Source: Chloroflexota bacterium (GTDB taxonomy: Bacteria; Chloroflexota; Anaerolineae; Anaerolineales; UBA11579). Taken from it: a stretch of 64,000 bases of DNA. The stretch covers positions 107,079 to 171,078 of the forward strand of contig VRUJ01000003.1 of assembly GCA_019456165.1 (NCBI GenBank), read 5' to 3'. Shown one piece after another: positions 27,473-36,016 of this stretch (the stretch's first letter is position 1; each line of letters opens with the position of its first letter). The notes under the pieces were generated by a model. It had not been told where the DNA came from. It saw only the letters and a list, made by a program, of their open reading frames with translations, and did no database searches. The translations under genes were made by a program, and so were the position numbers.

Positions 27473-27643
27473 ATGTTTGATACCCCATCCATTCCTAAAG
27501 ATCATCCCAAGGGGCAAAATCGGTTACTTTCACGAATATTAATATCTGTTGGCAAGCTATTCATCAATATTGGTGAGTGGCTTGATCGTAAAACTGATCA
27601 AACCAGTAACTATTTAGCATCCAATATTAATTTGGAGTACTAA
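27473..27643 (+). CDS. Small 56-residue ORF at the head of the envelope operon
   Basis: Reads MFDTPSIPKDHPKGQNRLLS then RILISVGKLFINIGEWLDRK and a polar tail. The middle could form an amphipathic helix. It lies between the consensus promoter and the DUF2089 gene, 18 bases before the latter. No strong Shine-Dalgarno is visible and I do not recognise the product, so it may be a small gene or a leader peptide, or simply an untranslated leader. It is too short for most gene callers. Confidence 0.4.
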   Translation: MFDTPSIPKDHPKGQNRLLSRILISVGKLFINIGEWLDRKTDQTSNYLASNINLEY

Positions 27644-27661
27644 TTAAAGGTAGACTATCAC

Positions 27662-28045
27662 ATGTACCCAATATTACACGAATGTCCAGTTTGCAATCAT
27701 GAACTAATCGCCACCAGGCTTACCTGCCGGGAATGCGACACACAAATCGAAGGTAGATTCTTAAGCGGTCCTTTTTCACAACTCAATCCAATCCAAATGG
27801 AGTTCGTTGAACTCTTCGTTAGACATGAAGGAAAAATCACCCGTCTCGAGGATGAACTTAGTTTATCCTACCCTACCATCCGCAATAGACTTCACGAAGT
27901 GATCCGCGCCCTCGGCTATGAACCAGGTGCCGACGATCAATCCGGCCCTGATGAAGAAGAGCGCAGGAAAATACTTGAGGATCTCGAACAAGGCCGCATA
28001 TCTTACGAAGAAGCAATGCGATTAATCCGTGAGACAGAGGTTTAA
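27662..28045 (+). CDS. DUF2089-family zinc-ribbon/HTH protein
   Basis: A 127-residue protein. The N-terminal zinc ribbon uses C8, C11, C22 and C25 (CPVC, CREC). Residues ~45-90 form a helix-turn-helix-like domain (QMEFVELFVRHEGKITRLED, LSYPTIRNRLHEVIRALGY). The C-terminus has a SHOCT-like helical hairpin (EERRKILEDLEQGRISYEEA). This matches DUF2089, a family of likely transcription factors. As first gene of the operon it probably regulates it. It is separated by 5 bases from the next gene. Confidence 0.85.
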   Translation: MYPILHECPVCNHELIATRLTCRECDTQIEGRFLSGPFSQLNPIQMEFVELFVRHEGKITRLEDELSLSYPTIRNRLHEVIRALGYEPGADDQSGPDEEERRKILEDLEQGRISYEEAMRLIRETEV

Positions 28046-28050
28046 TAATT

Positions 28051-29472
28051 ATGGAAAGAGCGAGCTTTGATACTTCGGACAGCCCAAAAATCGTTATAGA
28101 AAATATATCGGGTAGCCTTCGCATTAAGGGCTGGGATGATCCTATTGTAAGAGTAGATGCAGACCGCAAAAATAGTATTACAAGTGAACAGAAAAAAGAC
28201 ACCGTTACGTTGAGCTGCGATCGCGATTGTTTCATTCGAGTTCCACAAGAAAGCGTTCTCGTAATTGAAAATGTTGCTGGAGAAACTTACGTCAAGTTTT
28301 TGGAAGGCACACTGAAGATAGATAATATTGCTGACGATTTGTATCTCAAAGACGTGGGAACGACAGAAATCGAGAATGTTAATGGCCATTTTAGCGCTCG
28401 GCAAGTTGAAGGCGATTTGATGGTAGAGTCGGTTCAAGGCAGTGCAGATATACGCGATGTTACTGGAAACATTTCACTCGAGACGATCCAAGGAAACCTT
28501 AAGTTACGCGAAGTAGGCGCAGACCTATCCGCGAGTGTTAATGGCGGGGCAGACCTTTGGCTCGATCCCGAACCCGAAGCAAACATAAAAGTACATACAC
28601 AGGGTAATATCACTTGCAAATTACCGGAATTCGCCAGCGCTGAAGTTCGCCTCAGGAGTGAACAGGGATTGATCAATATCAAAATCCCTGGAGGTTCAGA
28701 AACCATAAGATCCAATAATCATGAACTTATCCTTAGTCATGGTGAAAGCGACATCATATTGGATGCTCAAGGCACCATTAACCTCAAAACCCAATCAGAC
28801 ACAGATGAAATTGGTGCGCATTTTGAGTTTGAATTTAATGAGGGTTTCTCCAAGTTAGCCGATGAAATTACGGATCAAGTGAGCGGTCAAATCGAAGCCC
28901 AAATTGAAATGCTTAATGAGAAGTTATCCAACCTTTCATCTGGAATAGCGGCTGGGGCAACAGCCAGGGCAGAAGCTGCAGCTCGGCGCGCCGAGCGAAA
29001 AGTTGCATCTACTCAAAAGCGCTTGGAACGTAAAATGGCTGCGGCCCGCAGGAAGGCTGTGCGCAAAACCGAAAAACATGCCGGTAAACGTATTAGGCGC
29101 GAGGCCCGCCGCTCTCGGCATTACAACAGGTCCTTCAGTTCTACCCGACCATCTGATCCAGTTTCCGACGAAGAGCGTCAGATGGTTCTACAAATGATCC
29201 AGGATAAAAAGCTCACGGTTGATGATGCTGAAAAGATTTTGGCAGCGCTAGAGGGGCATTCTCCAGCATCCCCAGAAGTATTTGTTGAAATTCCTGATCA
29301 ACCAGATATGGCAGATCTTGAAGCTTTGGCAGATCTGAGTGAAACATTTTCAGCTGAAGATATTTCGGAAGAAGACGATACGAGTTCCCCTAAAACAAAA
29401 AAGTCAAAGAAATCAAAGAGTGCAAAGAAATCAAAGAGTGGAAAGAAGTCAAAAAAACCAAAGGAAGAATAG
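28051..29472 (+). CDS. DUF4097 beta-repeat protein with coiled coil, SHOCT-like module and Lys-rich tail
   Basis: A 473-residue protein without a signal peptide. Residues ~1-235 are a right-handed beta-repeat of the DUF4097/putative adhesin type, with short strands separated by I/V-ENV-G-type turns (ISGSLRIKG, NVAGETYVKFLEG, VQGSADIRDVTGNI). Residues ~270-370 are Ala/Arg/Glu-rich coiled coil. A SHOCT-like module begins at ~372 (EERQMVLQMIQDKKLTVDD). The last 27 residues are nearly all Lys and Ser, as in nucleic-acid- or membrane-binding tails. Domain layout recalls YvlB and LiaX. It is predicted to act on the cytoplasmic side, because no export signal is seen. Second gene of the operon. Confidence 0.7.
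   Translation: MERASFDTSDSPKIVIENISGSLRIKGWDDPIVRVDADRKNSITSEQKKDTVTLSCDRDCFIRVPQESVLVIENVAGETYVKFLEGTLKIDNIADDLYLKDVGTTEIENVNGHFSARQVEGDLMVESVQGSADIRDVTGNISLETIQGNLKLREVGADLSASVNGGADLWLDPEPEANIKVHTQGNITCKLPEFASAEVRLRSEQGLINIKIPGGSETIRSNNHELILSHGESDIILDAQGTINLKTQSDTDEIGAHFEFEFNEGFSKLADEITDQVSGQIEAQIEMLNEKLSNLSSGIAAGATARAEAAARRAERKVASTQKRLERKMAAARRKAVRKTEKHAGKRIRREARRSRHYNRSFSSTRPSDPVSDEERQMVLQMIQDKKLTVDDAEKILAALEGHSPASPEVFVEIPDQPDMADLEALADLSETFSAEDISEEDDTSSPKTKKSKKSKSAKKSKSGKKSKKPKEE
29397..29462 (+). repeat. Short tandem AAAGAAATCAAAGAGTG-like repeat encoding a Lys/Ser tail
   Basis: Near-identical 17-base units (AAAGAAATCAAAGAGTG and variants) repeat within the 3' end of the DUF4097 gene and encode the KKSK tail. 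Such units can expand or contract by slippage. Confidence 0.6.
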
Positions 29473-29511
29473 ATCCCTTTCAAATTTATTATCATAAGGT
29501 GACGAGGAATT

Positions 29512-30237
29512 ATGATGAGCACAAATAATGATCGCATGCGCATCCTAAAGATGATAGAAACTGGAGAAATTAATCCGGATGAGGGTGCCCAATTACTAGA
29601 AGATCTTTCCAATGGCGAAAACTCACTGGAGCAAGAACCGAATGAACAGATGCAAATTCTCAATATGATTGAGGAGGGAATTATTACCCCCGAAGAAGGC
29701 GCACAAAAATTAATGGCTCTGGAACCACCCGATTTCATTCTACCAGACTCGGATGGAAGCGGGTTTAGTGGGCAGCCTCCAAGAATAGACCCGGAATCAT
29801 TTAATAGATGGCAGCGCTGGTGGATGCTGCCATCCTGGTTCGGAATTGGTGTTGTCATACTTTCTGGCCTGTGGATGAACTCCGCCTACCAATCTTCTAC
29901 AGGGCTAAACTTTTGGTTCTACTGTTCATGGGCGCCTATGTCGCTTGGAATCCTCTTGATACTAATTGGCAGTACAAGCCGCAGCTCGCGTTGGTTGCAT
30001 GTGCGTATCAAACAAGCTCCAGGGGAGAGTCCGCAAAACATTGCCATAAGCTTTCCACTGCCGCTTAAATCTTCAGCATGGCTCCTTCGAAATTTTGGGC
30101 GTTTCATTCCCAATTTAGAAAGAACGGCCCTGGATGAGCTTATTCTAGGTTTAGAGAAACATTCCGGCGACACGCCATTTTATGTGCAAATAGAAGACGA
30201 TGAAGATGGCGAAGAGGTAGAAGTCTTTATCGGTTGA
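29512..30237 (+). CDS. Two-TM protein with two N-terminal SHOCT-like modules
   Basis: A 241-residue protein. Residues ~4-33 (DRMRILKMIETGEINPDEGA) and ~43-70 (QMQILNMIEEGIITPEEGAQ) are tandem copies of the SHOCT-like module. Two membrane helices follow (~104-120, ~134-152). The C-terminal ~80 residues are shared in outline with the next gene product: a strand with VRIKQAPGESPQNIAISFPL, and the ending EDDEDGEEVEVFIG. Third gene in the operon, 39 bases after the DUF4097 gene. Function is unknown. Topology puts both modules and the C-terminal domain on the same side, presumably the cytoplasm. Confidence 0.75.
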   Translation: MMSTNNDRMRILKMIETGEINPDEGAQLLEDLSNGENSLEQEPNEQMQILNMIEEGIITPEEGAQKLMALEPPDFILPDSDGSGFSGQPPRIDPESFNRWQRWWMLPSWFGIGVVILSGLWMNSAYQSSTGLNFWFYCSWAPMSLGILLILIGSTSRSSRWLHVRIKQAPGESPQNIAISFPLPLKSSAWLLRNFGRFIPNLERTALDELILGLEKHSGDTPFYVQIEDDEDGEEVEVFIG

Positions 30238-30254
30238 AATTAAGGAGTTTTATT

Positions 30255-30626
30255 ATGATGATGACAAGCAGCGAAGAACGTTTAAAAATCCTTCAAATGA
30301 TTCAGGACGAAAAGATCAGTCCTGAGGATGGGGCTAAATTGCTCTCCGCACTCAATGAGGGTAGCCAACAAAGCCGCCATTCCACAGGCAAGTTCGATCC
30401 GCGGTATATCCGTGTTCGAGTTACCGACAAGTTTACTGGAAAAACAAAAGTAAGCGTGAATCTGCCATTGGGTTTAGTAGACGCAGGCCTGAATATCGCA
30501 TCCAATTTTGTGCCATCCATGGGTATCGAGGACATATCCGAAGCCATCCGTAGTGGAATGGTTGGGAAAATCGTCGATATTGAAGACGAAGAAGACGGCG
30601 AACGCGTGGAAATTTTTATTGAGTGA
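30255..30626 (+). CDS. Soluble SHOCT-like module protein, paralogue of the preceding gene
   Basis: A 123-residue protein. It starts with a SHOCT-like module (EERLKILQMIQDEKISPEDG), then a C-terminal domain with RYIRVRVTDKFTGKTKVSVN and LPLGLVDAGL, ending EDEEDGERVEIFIE. The ending is almost the same as that of the upstream two-TM protein, so the two are paralogues, one membrane-bound and one soluble. I use ATG 30255, which has AAGGAG seven bases upstream; the TTG at 30234 inside the previous gene is not needed. Function is unknown. Confidence 0.75.
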   Translation: MMMTSSEERLKILQMIQDEKISPEDGAKLLSALNEGSQQSRHSTGKFDPRYIRVRVTDKFTGKTKVSVNLPLGLVDAGLNIASNFVPSMGIEDISEAIRSGMVGKIVDIEDEEDGERVEIFIE

Positions 30627-30640
30627 TTCGGAGCAAAAAA

Positions 30641-31558
30641 ATGTCTGAAGAAACTATTGAAAAGACTTATCAAGTAGAGACACATGCCCTGTTAAAAGTC
30701 GAAAACATTCGTGGGACGGTTGATATTCGCCCGGGGGATGAAAATCTGATAAAGATAACCGCTACCAAACATTTAAACACTGGAAATAACGCGAAGACCG
30801 AAATTATTTTAGAACAAAATAATGATGGGACTGTTTGTGCACGCGTGATATCTGAGGAAAACGGTTTATTTGATATTTTCACAAAATTCAATAAACCCTG
30901 CAAGGTTGATTTTGTAATCAAAACTCCTCAAGATTGCGAAATTTCCGTTAAAAATATCTCCAGTTCTGCGACGCTATCTCAGCTCAAAGGAATATTAAAG
31001 CTAAAAACAATCAGTGGACCTTTAAACTTACAAGAACTAAGTGGAAAACTAGATGCTGGAACTATAAGCGGAGTGATCAACGGCCAGGAACTTGATAGCG
31101 AAACTGAGATCGATTCGGTTTCTGGTAAAATCGATTTCCGCCAATGCAATTTCCCCACTTTGATAATTTCGACAGTTAGCGACAATACTTTTGTGGAAAC
31201 GCCCGTGAATCAAGGACCTTTTGAATTAAAATCGGTTTCAGGAGAGGTCACACTGATCGTCGGGCCAGAAGCCAAATGCACAGTTTCCACCAGAAGCCTC
31301 AGCGGAAGATTCAAAACATCTCTGCCCACTCAAAGCTATTCATCCAGGGCAGGTAAAACCACAACAGAAATTAATGGCGGGGGCAGCTTGGTAAAAATGG
31401 AGAGCGTTTCGGGCAATCTGATCCTACTTGCTTCGGAAGGAGATATCGCAACTATTCCATATCCTGACCGCAAACCCAGAAAAGATCGAATAGAAATTCT
31501 TACAAAAGTTGAAAGCGGTGATTTATCGGTGGAAGAGGCACTTACAAAACTAGCATAA
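30641..31558 (+). CDS. DUF4097 beta-repeat protein with C-terminal SHOCT-like module
   Basis: A 305-residue protein. Residues ~5-260 are DUF4097-type beta repeats (VENIRGTVDIRPGDENLIKI, LKTISGPLNLQELSGKLDAG, SVSGKIDFRQ, SVSGNLILLASEGD). The last 25 residues are the SHOCT-like module (KDRIEILTKVESGDLSVEEA). It is a smaller paralogue of the 28051 protein, without coiled coil or Lys tail. ATG 30641 has GGAG eight bases upstream. Last gene of the operon, followed by a terminator at 31588. Confidence 0.75.
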   Translation: MSEETIEKTYQVETHALLKVENIRGTVDIRPGDENLIKITATKHLNTGNNAKTEIILEQNNDGTVCARVISEENGLFDIFTKFNKPCKVDFVIKTPQDCEISVKNISSSATLSQLKGILKLKTISGPLNLQELSGKLDAGTISGVINGQELDSETEIDSVSGKIDFRQCNFPTLIISTVSDNTFVETPVNQGPFELKSVSGEVTLIVGPEAKCTVSTRSLSGRFKTSLPTQSYSSRAGKTTTEINGGGSLVKMESVSGNLILLASEGDIATIPYPDRKPRKDRIEILTKVESGDLSVEEALTKLA

Positions 31559-31587
31559 CGCATTATTACATCAATTCAATATTTATA

Positions 31588-31624
31588 AAGGTAGGTCAGA
31601 TCAAAATGACCCACCTTTTTTTGT
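31588..31624 (+). terminator. Intrinsic terminator of the DUF2089/DUF4097 operon
   Basis: AAGGTAGGTCA (31588-31598) pairs with TGACCCACCTT (31607-31617) with a single mismatch, and is followed by a run of seven or more T's. It lies 30 bases beyond the last gene of the operon. Confidence 0.85.
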
Positions 31625-31642
31625 TTAATTGTACATATTTAT

Positions 31643-31670
31643 TAGACAAATGGATACCATTGAGTATAAT
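31643..31670 (+). promoter_or_regulatory. Sigma70-type promoter of the 31708 gene
   Basis: TAGACA at 31643 (five of six -35 bases) and TATAAT at 31665 are 16 bases apart, 38 bases before the GTG start at 31708. Confidence 0.65.
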
Positions 31671-31707
31671 CGTATTGATAAAATGTATTTATTGAGGAGG
31701 TTTAAAA

Positions 31708-32136
31708 GTGGAAGACATTATTTTTCAGCGTTGGATACTAGCGGCATTGGGTGCTATGGTTATCACTATTGGTTTTGATTCTGTATTACATGGTCTTTCG
31801 CATTCTGGTCATGGATTATTGAATAAAATTTGGGAACAAGAAGACGCCGAGAGAATATCTTCTCCTCGGTTCTTTTCCAGCATCGGATGGCATATCTTTG
31901 CCGATGCATTTCTAGCAATCCCGTTAAGCTTAATCATCGTTTTAATGGCTCAGCCAGAAATTATTTGGGCGTTATGGATTGGTATCATTATTGGAGGGAT
32001 TGGTGCTGCCGTTTGGGCTCATGTTCATGCAGCGTTTGAAGTTGGTAGAAATCTAATCTTGACGCTGTCATTCTTAAACTTAATACAAGTAATATTAGCA
32101 AGTATAGTCGCTCACCTTATTTACTGGGGAGTATAA
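31708..32136 (+). CDS. Small polytopic membrane protein, function unknown
   Basis: A 142-residue protein with about four hydrophobic helices (~6-27, ~52-75, ~80-103, ~115-140). His residues cluster in the first loop (DSVLHGLSHSGHGLLN) and near the third helix (VWAHVHAAFEVGRN). The GTG start is preceded by GAGGAGG at a good distance, and a clear promoter lies at 31643. I do not recognise the family. It is monocistronic or followed by the membrane hydrolase after 105 bases. Confidence 0.65.
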   Translation: MEDIIFQRWILAALGAMVITIGFDSVLHGLSHSGHGLLNKIWEQEDAERISSPRFFSSIGWHIFADAFLAIPLSLIIVLMAQPEIIWALWIGIIIGGIGAAVWAHVHAAFEVGRNLILTLSFLNLIQVILASIVAHLIYWGV

Positions 32137-32241
32137 TTGATAATATCTTAAAACTATTAAATCTTGTCACCACCCTCTTAAACCATGATACAATTGATTT
32201 AGAATACCTAATATTCACCAGTCACGATAGGAGGAACTCCA

Positions 32242-34476
32242 ATGGCTGAAAATAAGAAAACGAAGTTAGGCAATCCAAGCCTCACAAAGAATCCTAACCC
32301 CAACCCAACATCTGAAGAAGGCGAGAACCCCACAGATGTCATCCTTGTTGTCAAGGGTGCAGGCAACCAGCCACCAGACAAGCATTTAAATTTATTTATC
32401 AAGGGTTTCTGGCCTGCAATTACAGCCTTGGATGGCAATGCAACCATCTCACAGAAAATCCAAGAACGAAATAGTCTAGATCCCTCCCCGCACGAAAAAG
32501 ATCAACATGATCATATCACTGAAATTAAAGCTTCTGATAGAGGCGGGGCGAAACGTGTTATTTGGGTAAAAGAATCTTATTGGGAACCTGAAATCATTCC
32601 CGCCAATCCATTTGCGAGTTTGCTAAATGAATGGCGCATGGCATCTTTTACATTAGCAAACTTAATTCAAGATATATTTTTTTCTAGAAATACGCAGAAA
32701 TTAAAGGTTAGCCGAAAACAAGACGGGGAATCTGCACCTAGCCCTGAATTAAGGGATAAATTTGGCAATTACATTACATATGTTATTGTTTACATTTTGG
32801 CCTTTTTGCCATATGCCATTATGGTTGAATGGCTTGATTCCCCTCTAGCTTCCAATTACTTCAATCTACGTTTACAATTCTCAATCTTAATAATCCTTTC
32901 GCTAGTTCTAGCGATTCCTATTGCGCTTGAGATCAAATTCCTTATATCAAATTACCGAGGCAACAAAGAAGCTTACCTAGAAGCTCTGCCAGGTCTGCCT
33001 GGATGGATGATTTTTGTAAAAATCATATTGCTAATATTATATCCGAAGATATTCTTTATCTGGCTGTTGATCCTTTTGGGACTACTAGTAACATTGCTCA
33101 TATCACGTTACATCTTTTGGGGCTCCCGGAAAGATTTTTACAGCGACGCAGGTTCCGTCGATTACTACTACCTATATAAAAAAGATATTAAAAATAATAA
33201 AATCGATGGAATCGGCCAGGTAGATCTGCCTGGCTGGAAAAGATTTCATCTATCCCCCATACTTTACAGATATTCTATCTTCTTCGGCCTGCCGATCGTT
33301 TTCATCCTATGGATCTTAGCAATTTTTCTAAAATGGACGCGGATATTCGGGGGCATCGGAGATTCAATCATTGGTGTCCTAAATTTATTGCTTGGTGGCT
33401 ATTTAACGGATGTCGTCGCTTACGCCATGGATACAGAACAAGCTCAAAGAATACGCAGCGTTATTGAAAATGACATTGTCTTTTTTTTGGGGAAGAATAA
33501 GACCGAGACGAATTCCACACCCCTAAAGATACACATATTTGCCCACTCACAAGGAACTCCTATTACATATGAAACTTTATATCACCACCTTGATGACCAG
33601 TTCCGTAGTAATATTCACACTTATATTACGATTGGCAGCGTATTAAATTATTACAATCAAGCCAGGGGAATGCTCGATCCAATTTATTACGAACGGTTTC
33701 CCGTACCACAAGAAAAAGAGGAATCTTTGAGTTTTCATGATGAATTCATGTGGATAAATTTTTGGAATTTTACAGACATGATTACCGAATTCTTCGGTTT
33801 AGATGCATATATAAGATACGAGAGAATCCTAAATACAAATAATATCAGACCACTTAGAACTAGCCCCCGCAATTTTCGTTCGCGATCTTCTCCAAAAAAC
33901 CACGCTGAATATTGGACAAATTTGGAGGAAATCAATCTCCCATTTGCAAAAAGATTGTTGGGGTATGCCATTAACGGTGTGCCCGATGAATGGAAAACTG
34001 AAGTTGGATGGAAAACTTTTGAAGCGGAAAATATCTCAGATAAACAGGATGAAAAATCCAATGACGAAATAAAACATAAAAATAAGACTCCTGAAGAAAA
34101 CCCAAGTGGGTGGAAAGATAATCCTTGGCATTGGTTAAAGGTATTTCTTGGTTGGGCGTTTTTGACAATTCTGATTTATGGAGGTGCTTGGTTAATTATT
34201 AACGGTTTGTTCCTGAGTGACATCAACGAACTTATCGATAAAATTATTGAGGGTGCAGAATCTGCCTTCGTTGAATACCGGGCCCAATTTCCGCCGGCTG
34301 AGGATACTATCGGTGGTGGAGTCAGAGGGTTATACAGAGTAATTGTGAGCGATAACGTAAGATTATTCGCTACCAAAATCTTGAACTCTATTCTTTATGC
34401 TATAGGGATAATTGCTGCAATAGATTGGTTTTTGCAAATCTTTAGAGCTAATAAAGTTCGATTAAAAAAAGATTAA
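32242..34476 (+). CDS. Polytopic membrane protein with embedded serine-hydrolase (lipase-like) domain
   Basis: A 744-residue protein. After a ~35-residue Asn/Pro/Lys-rich N-terminus, VILVVKGAGNQPPDKHLNLF looks like the first strand and oxyanion region of an alpha/beta hydrolase. About four to five membrane helices follow (~178-310 and ~350-372). A second hydrolase segment carries IHIFAHSQGTPITYETLYHH, where S436 in AHSQG is the nucleophile-elbow Ser. Two more helices lie near the C-terminus. The hydrolase fold appears to be split by membrane helices. It could act on lipids or esters at the membrane; the Asp and His of the triad cannot be assigned by eye. ATG is preceded by AGGAGG. Confidence 0.65.
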   Translation: MAENKKTKLGNPSLTKNPNPNPTSEEGENPTDVILVVKGAGNQPPDKHLNLFIKGFWPAITALDGNATISQKIQERNSLDPSPHEKDQHDHITEIKASDRGGAKRVIWVKESYWEPEIIPANPFASLLNEWRMASFTLANLIQDIFFSRNTQKLKVSRKQDGESAPSPELRDKFGNYITYVIVYILAFLPYAIMVEWLDSPLASNYFNLRLQFSILIILSLVLAIPIALEIKFLISNYRGNKEAYLEALPGLPGWMIFVKIILLILYPKIFFIWLLILLGLLVTLLISRYIFWGSRKDFYSDAGSVDYYYLYKKDIKNNKIDGIGQVDLPGWKRFHLSPILYRYSIFFGLPIVFILWILAIFLKWTRIFGGIGDSIIGVLNLLLGGYLTDVVAYAMDTEQAQRIRSVIENDIVFFLGKNKTETNSTPLKIHIFAHSQGTPITYETLYHHLDDQFRSNIHTYITIGSVLNYYNQARGMLDPIYYERFPVPQEKEESLSFHDEFMWINFWNFTDMITEFFGLDAYIRYERILNTNNIRPLRTSPRNFRSRSSPKNHAEYWTNLEEINLPFAKRLLGYAINGVPDEWKTEVGWKTFEAENISDKQDEKSNDEIKHKNKTPEENPSGWKDNPWHWLKVFLGWAFLTILIYGGAWLIINGLFLSDINELIDKIIEGAESAFVEYRAQFPPAEDTIGGGVRGLYRVIVSDNVRLFATKILNSILYAIGIIAAIDWFLQIFRANKVRLKKD

Positions 34477-34499
34477 ACCAGGAGTAATTGTTAACATCA

Positions 34500-35270
34500 A
34501 TGCAACCATTCAAAGATAAAATCGCCCTGGTTACCGGTTCGGGACGTGGGATCGGGCGAGACATAGCGATACATTTTGCTAAAAATGGGGCAGATGTAGT
34601 GATAAATTTCTTCCGTAACCGCAAACCGGCCGAAGAAACCGTTGAAGCTGTTCAAGCTTTGGGTCGTGAAGCCCTGCTGGTCAAGGCGAATGTAGGCGAT
34701 ATTGAGGGTATAAACCGACTATTTGAAGAAATTGAAGCTCATTACAGCGGTTTAGATATTTTTGTAAGTAACGCTGCTTCGGGCTACAATAGACCAGCCA
34801 TGCAACAAAAACCAAAGGGTTGGGATTGGACCATGAATATCAACGCCAGGTCATTTTTGTTCGCCGCCCAAAAAGCCGCAAAGTTGATGGAGAAACGTGG
34901 TGGTGGTTCTATAGTCAGCATTACGAGCCCGGGTTCATCCAGGGTTATTGAGGATTATGTGGTTGTAGGGGCCAGTAAAGCTGCCTTGGAGGCGCTCACC
35001 AGATATTTAGCAATTGAGTTAGCCCCCATGAACATTGCTGTGAACGCAGTATCGCCTGGAATTGTTGAAACTAAAGCGTTAAGCCATTTTGCAAAAATGA
35101 GAGAAGAAGACTTAATTGAGCGTTTGATATCAAGCAACCCGGTAGGAAGATTGGTAACAACCGAGGATGTTGCAGGTGTAGTTGCATTCCTGTGCACACC
35201 GGCCGCAGAAATGATCCGCGGTCAAACTATTTTGGTTGATGGGGGAAGAACTCTGCTGCTAAAAGATTAG
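34500..35270 (+). CDS. fabL: Enoyl-ACP reductase FabL-type SDR
   Basis: A 256-residue SDR. The Rossmann motif is TGSGRGIGRDIAIHFA. The active site is DYVVVGASKAALEAL, with a Tyr-x6-Lys spacing characteristic of enoyl-ACP reductases such as FabL/FabI rather than the YxxxK of ketoreductases. WDWTMNINARSFLFAAQKAAK and the ending GQTILVDGGRTLL closely resemble Bacillus FabL. It reduces enoyl-ACP with NADPH in fatty acid elongation. The start is uncertain: AGGAG lies 14 bases before ATG 34500 and 2-3 bases before TTG 34488, neither at ideal spacing. It converges on the cyclase gene. Confidence 0.85.
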   Translation: MQPFKDKIALVTGSGRGIGRDIAIHFAKNGADVVINFFRNRKPAEETVEAVQALGREALLVKANVGDIEGINRLFEEIEAHYSGLDIFVSNAASGYNRPAMQQKPKGWDWTMNINARSFLFAAQKAAKLMEKRGGGSIVSITSPGSSRVIEDYVVVGASKAALEALTRYLAIELAPMNIAVNAVSPGIVETKALSHFAKMREEDLIERLISSNPVGRLVTTEDVAGVVAFLCTPAAEMIRGQTILVDGGRTLLLKD

Positions 35271-35296
35271 AAAAAGTATAAACAATCAGGTGAACT

Positions 35297-35929
35297 TTAG
35301 ACACCCACCAAGATGGCGCGGGCAGGCGCCCCATCACTATTTGCCAGTTTAAGGGGCAGGCAATAAAGCGTATAGCGGCCCTGGGATACTGCTGATAAGT
35401 TCAAGCCCTCCACAATAACGACGCCTGCTTCCAATAGGGCTTGATGGGTTGGGACTACATCATTAAACGGGGCTACGGACAGATAATCTACCCCAACAAG
35501 TTTCACCCCCCGATTAATCAAATACTCAGCCCCATCCGCACTGAGCGAGACATATTCCTTATTGAATTTATTATTGGCTTTTTTCCACTGTTCGGAGTTA
35601 CGAGTACGAAAAAGTACCCGGCGTGTTCGAGGCGGGATGTTGGCGTTCTCCAAAATCTCTGTTGTGATCAAATCCACATCGGGTAGGTGCAGCACATAAG
35701 CCCGACCGGTTAATAACCGCAAAGAAATGTTCTCTACTGTTTCTCCGCCTTCAATAAAATGGAATGGGGCATCAATGTGTGTGCCGGTATGCACGCTCAT
35801 CGCGATGCGGGAGACATTCGCAATGGCGCCATCTTCCATCTTTGAGACGCGTTCCAGGTTAACTGGTGGATCTTCGGGCCAAACGACTATGTTTGGCGAG
35901 ATAGTTAATGTTATGTCATATGTCCGCAT
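35297..35929 (-). CDS. Cyclase-family metal hydrolase (KynB-like)
   Basis: A 210-residue protein. The metal-binding signature HTGTHIDAPFHF is diagnostic of the cyclase/arylformamidase family (PF04199). LTISPNIVVWPEDPPV precedes it, and GVDYLSVAPF follows. Members include kynurenine formamidase and isatin hydrolase, with Zn or Mn ligated by the His/Asp residues. No tryptophan-degradation genes are nearby, so substrate is not assigned. It is followed, 87 bases away, by the MenC-like gene on the same strand. Confidence 0.85.
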   Translation of the reverse strand: MRTYDITLTISPNIVVWPEDPPVNLERVSKMEDGAIANVSRIAMSVHTGTHIDAPFHFIEGGETVENISLRLLTGRAYVLHLPDVDLITTEILENANIPPRTRRVLFRTRNSEQWKKANNKFNKEYVSLSADGAEYLINRGVKLVGVDYLSVAPFNDVVPTHQALLEAGVVIVEGLNLSAVSQGRYTLYCLPLKLANSDGAPARAILVGV

Positions 35930-36016
35930 AGCCGCTCACAGTTTTGTTTGAGTAACAAACTAGAAGCAGTATATATTAGGGTGGAAATAAATGCAATCGG
36001 GGATGCAGGGTGAATT

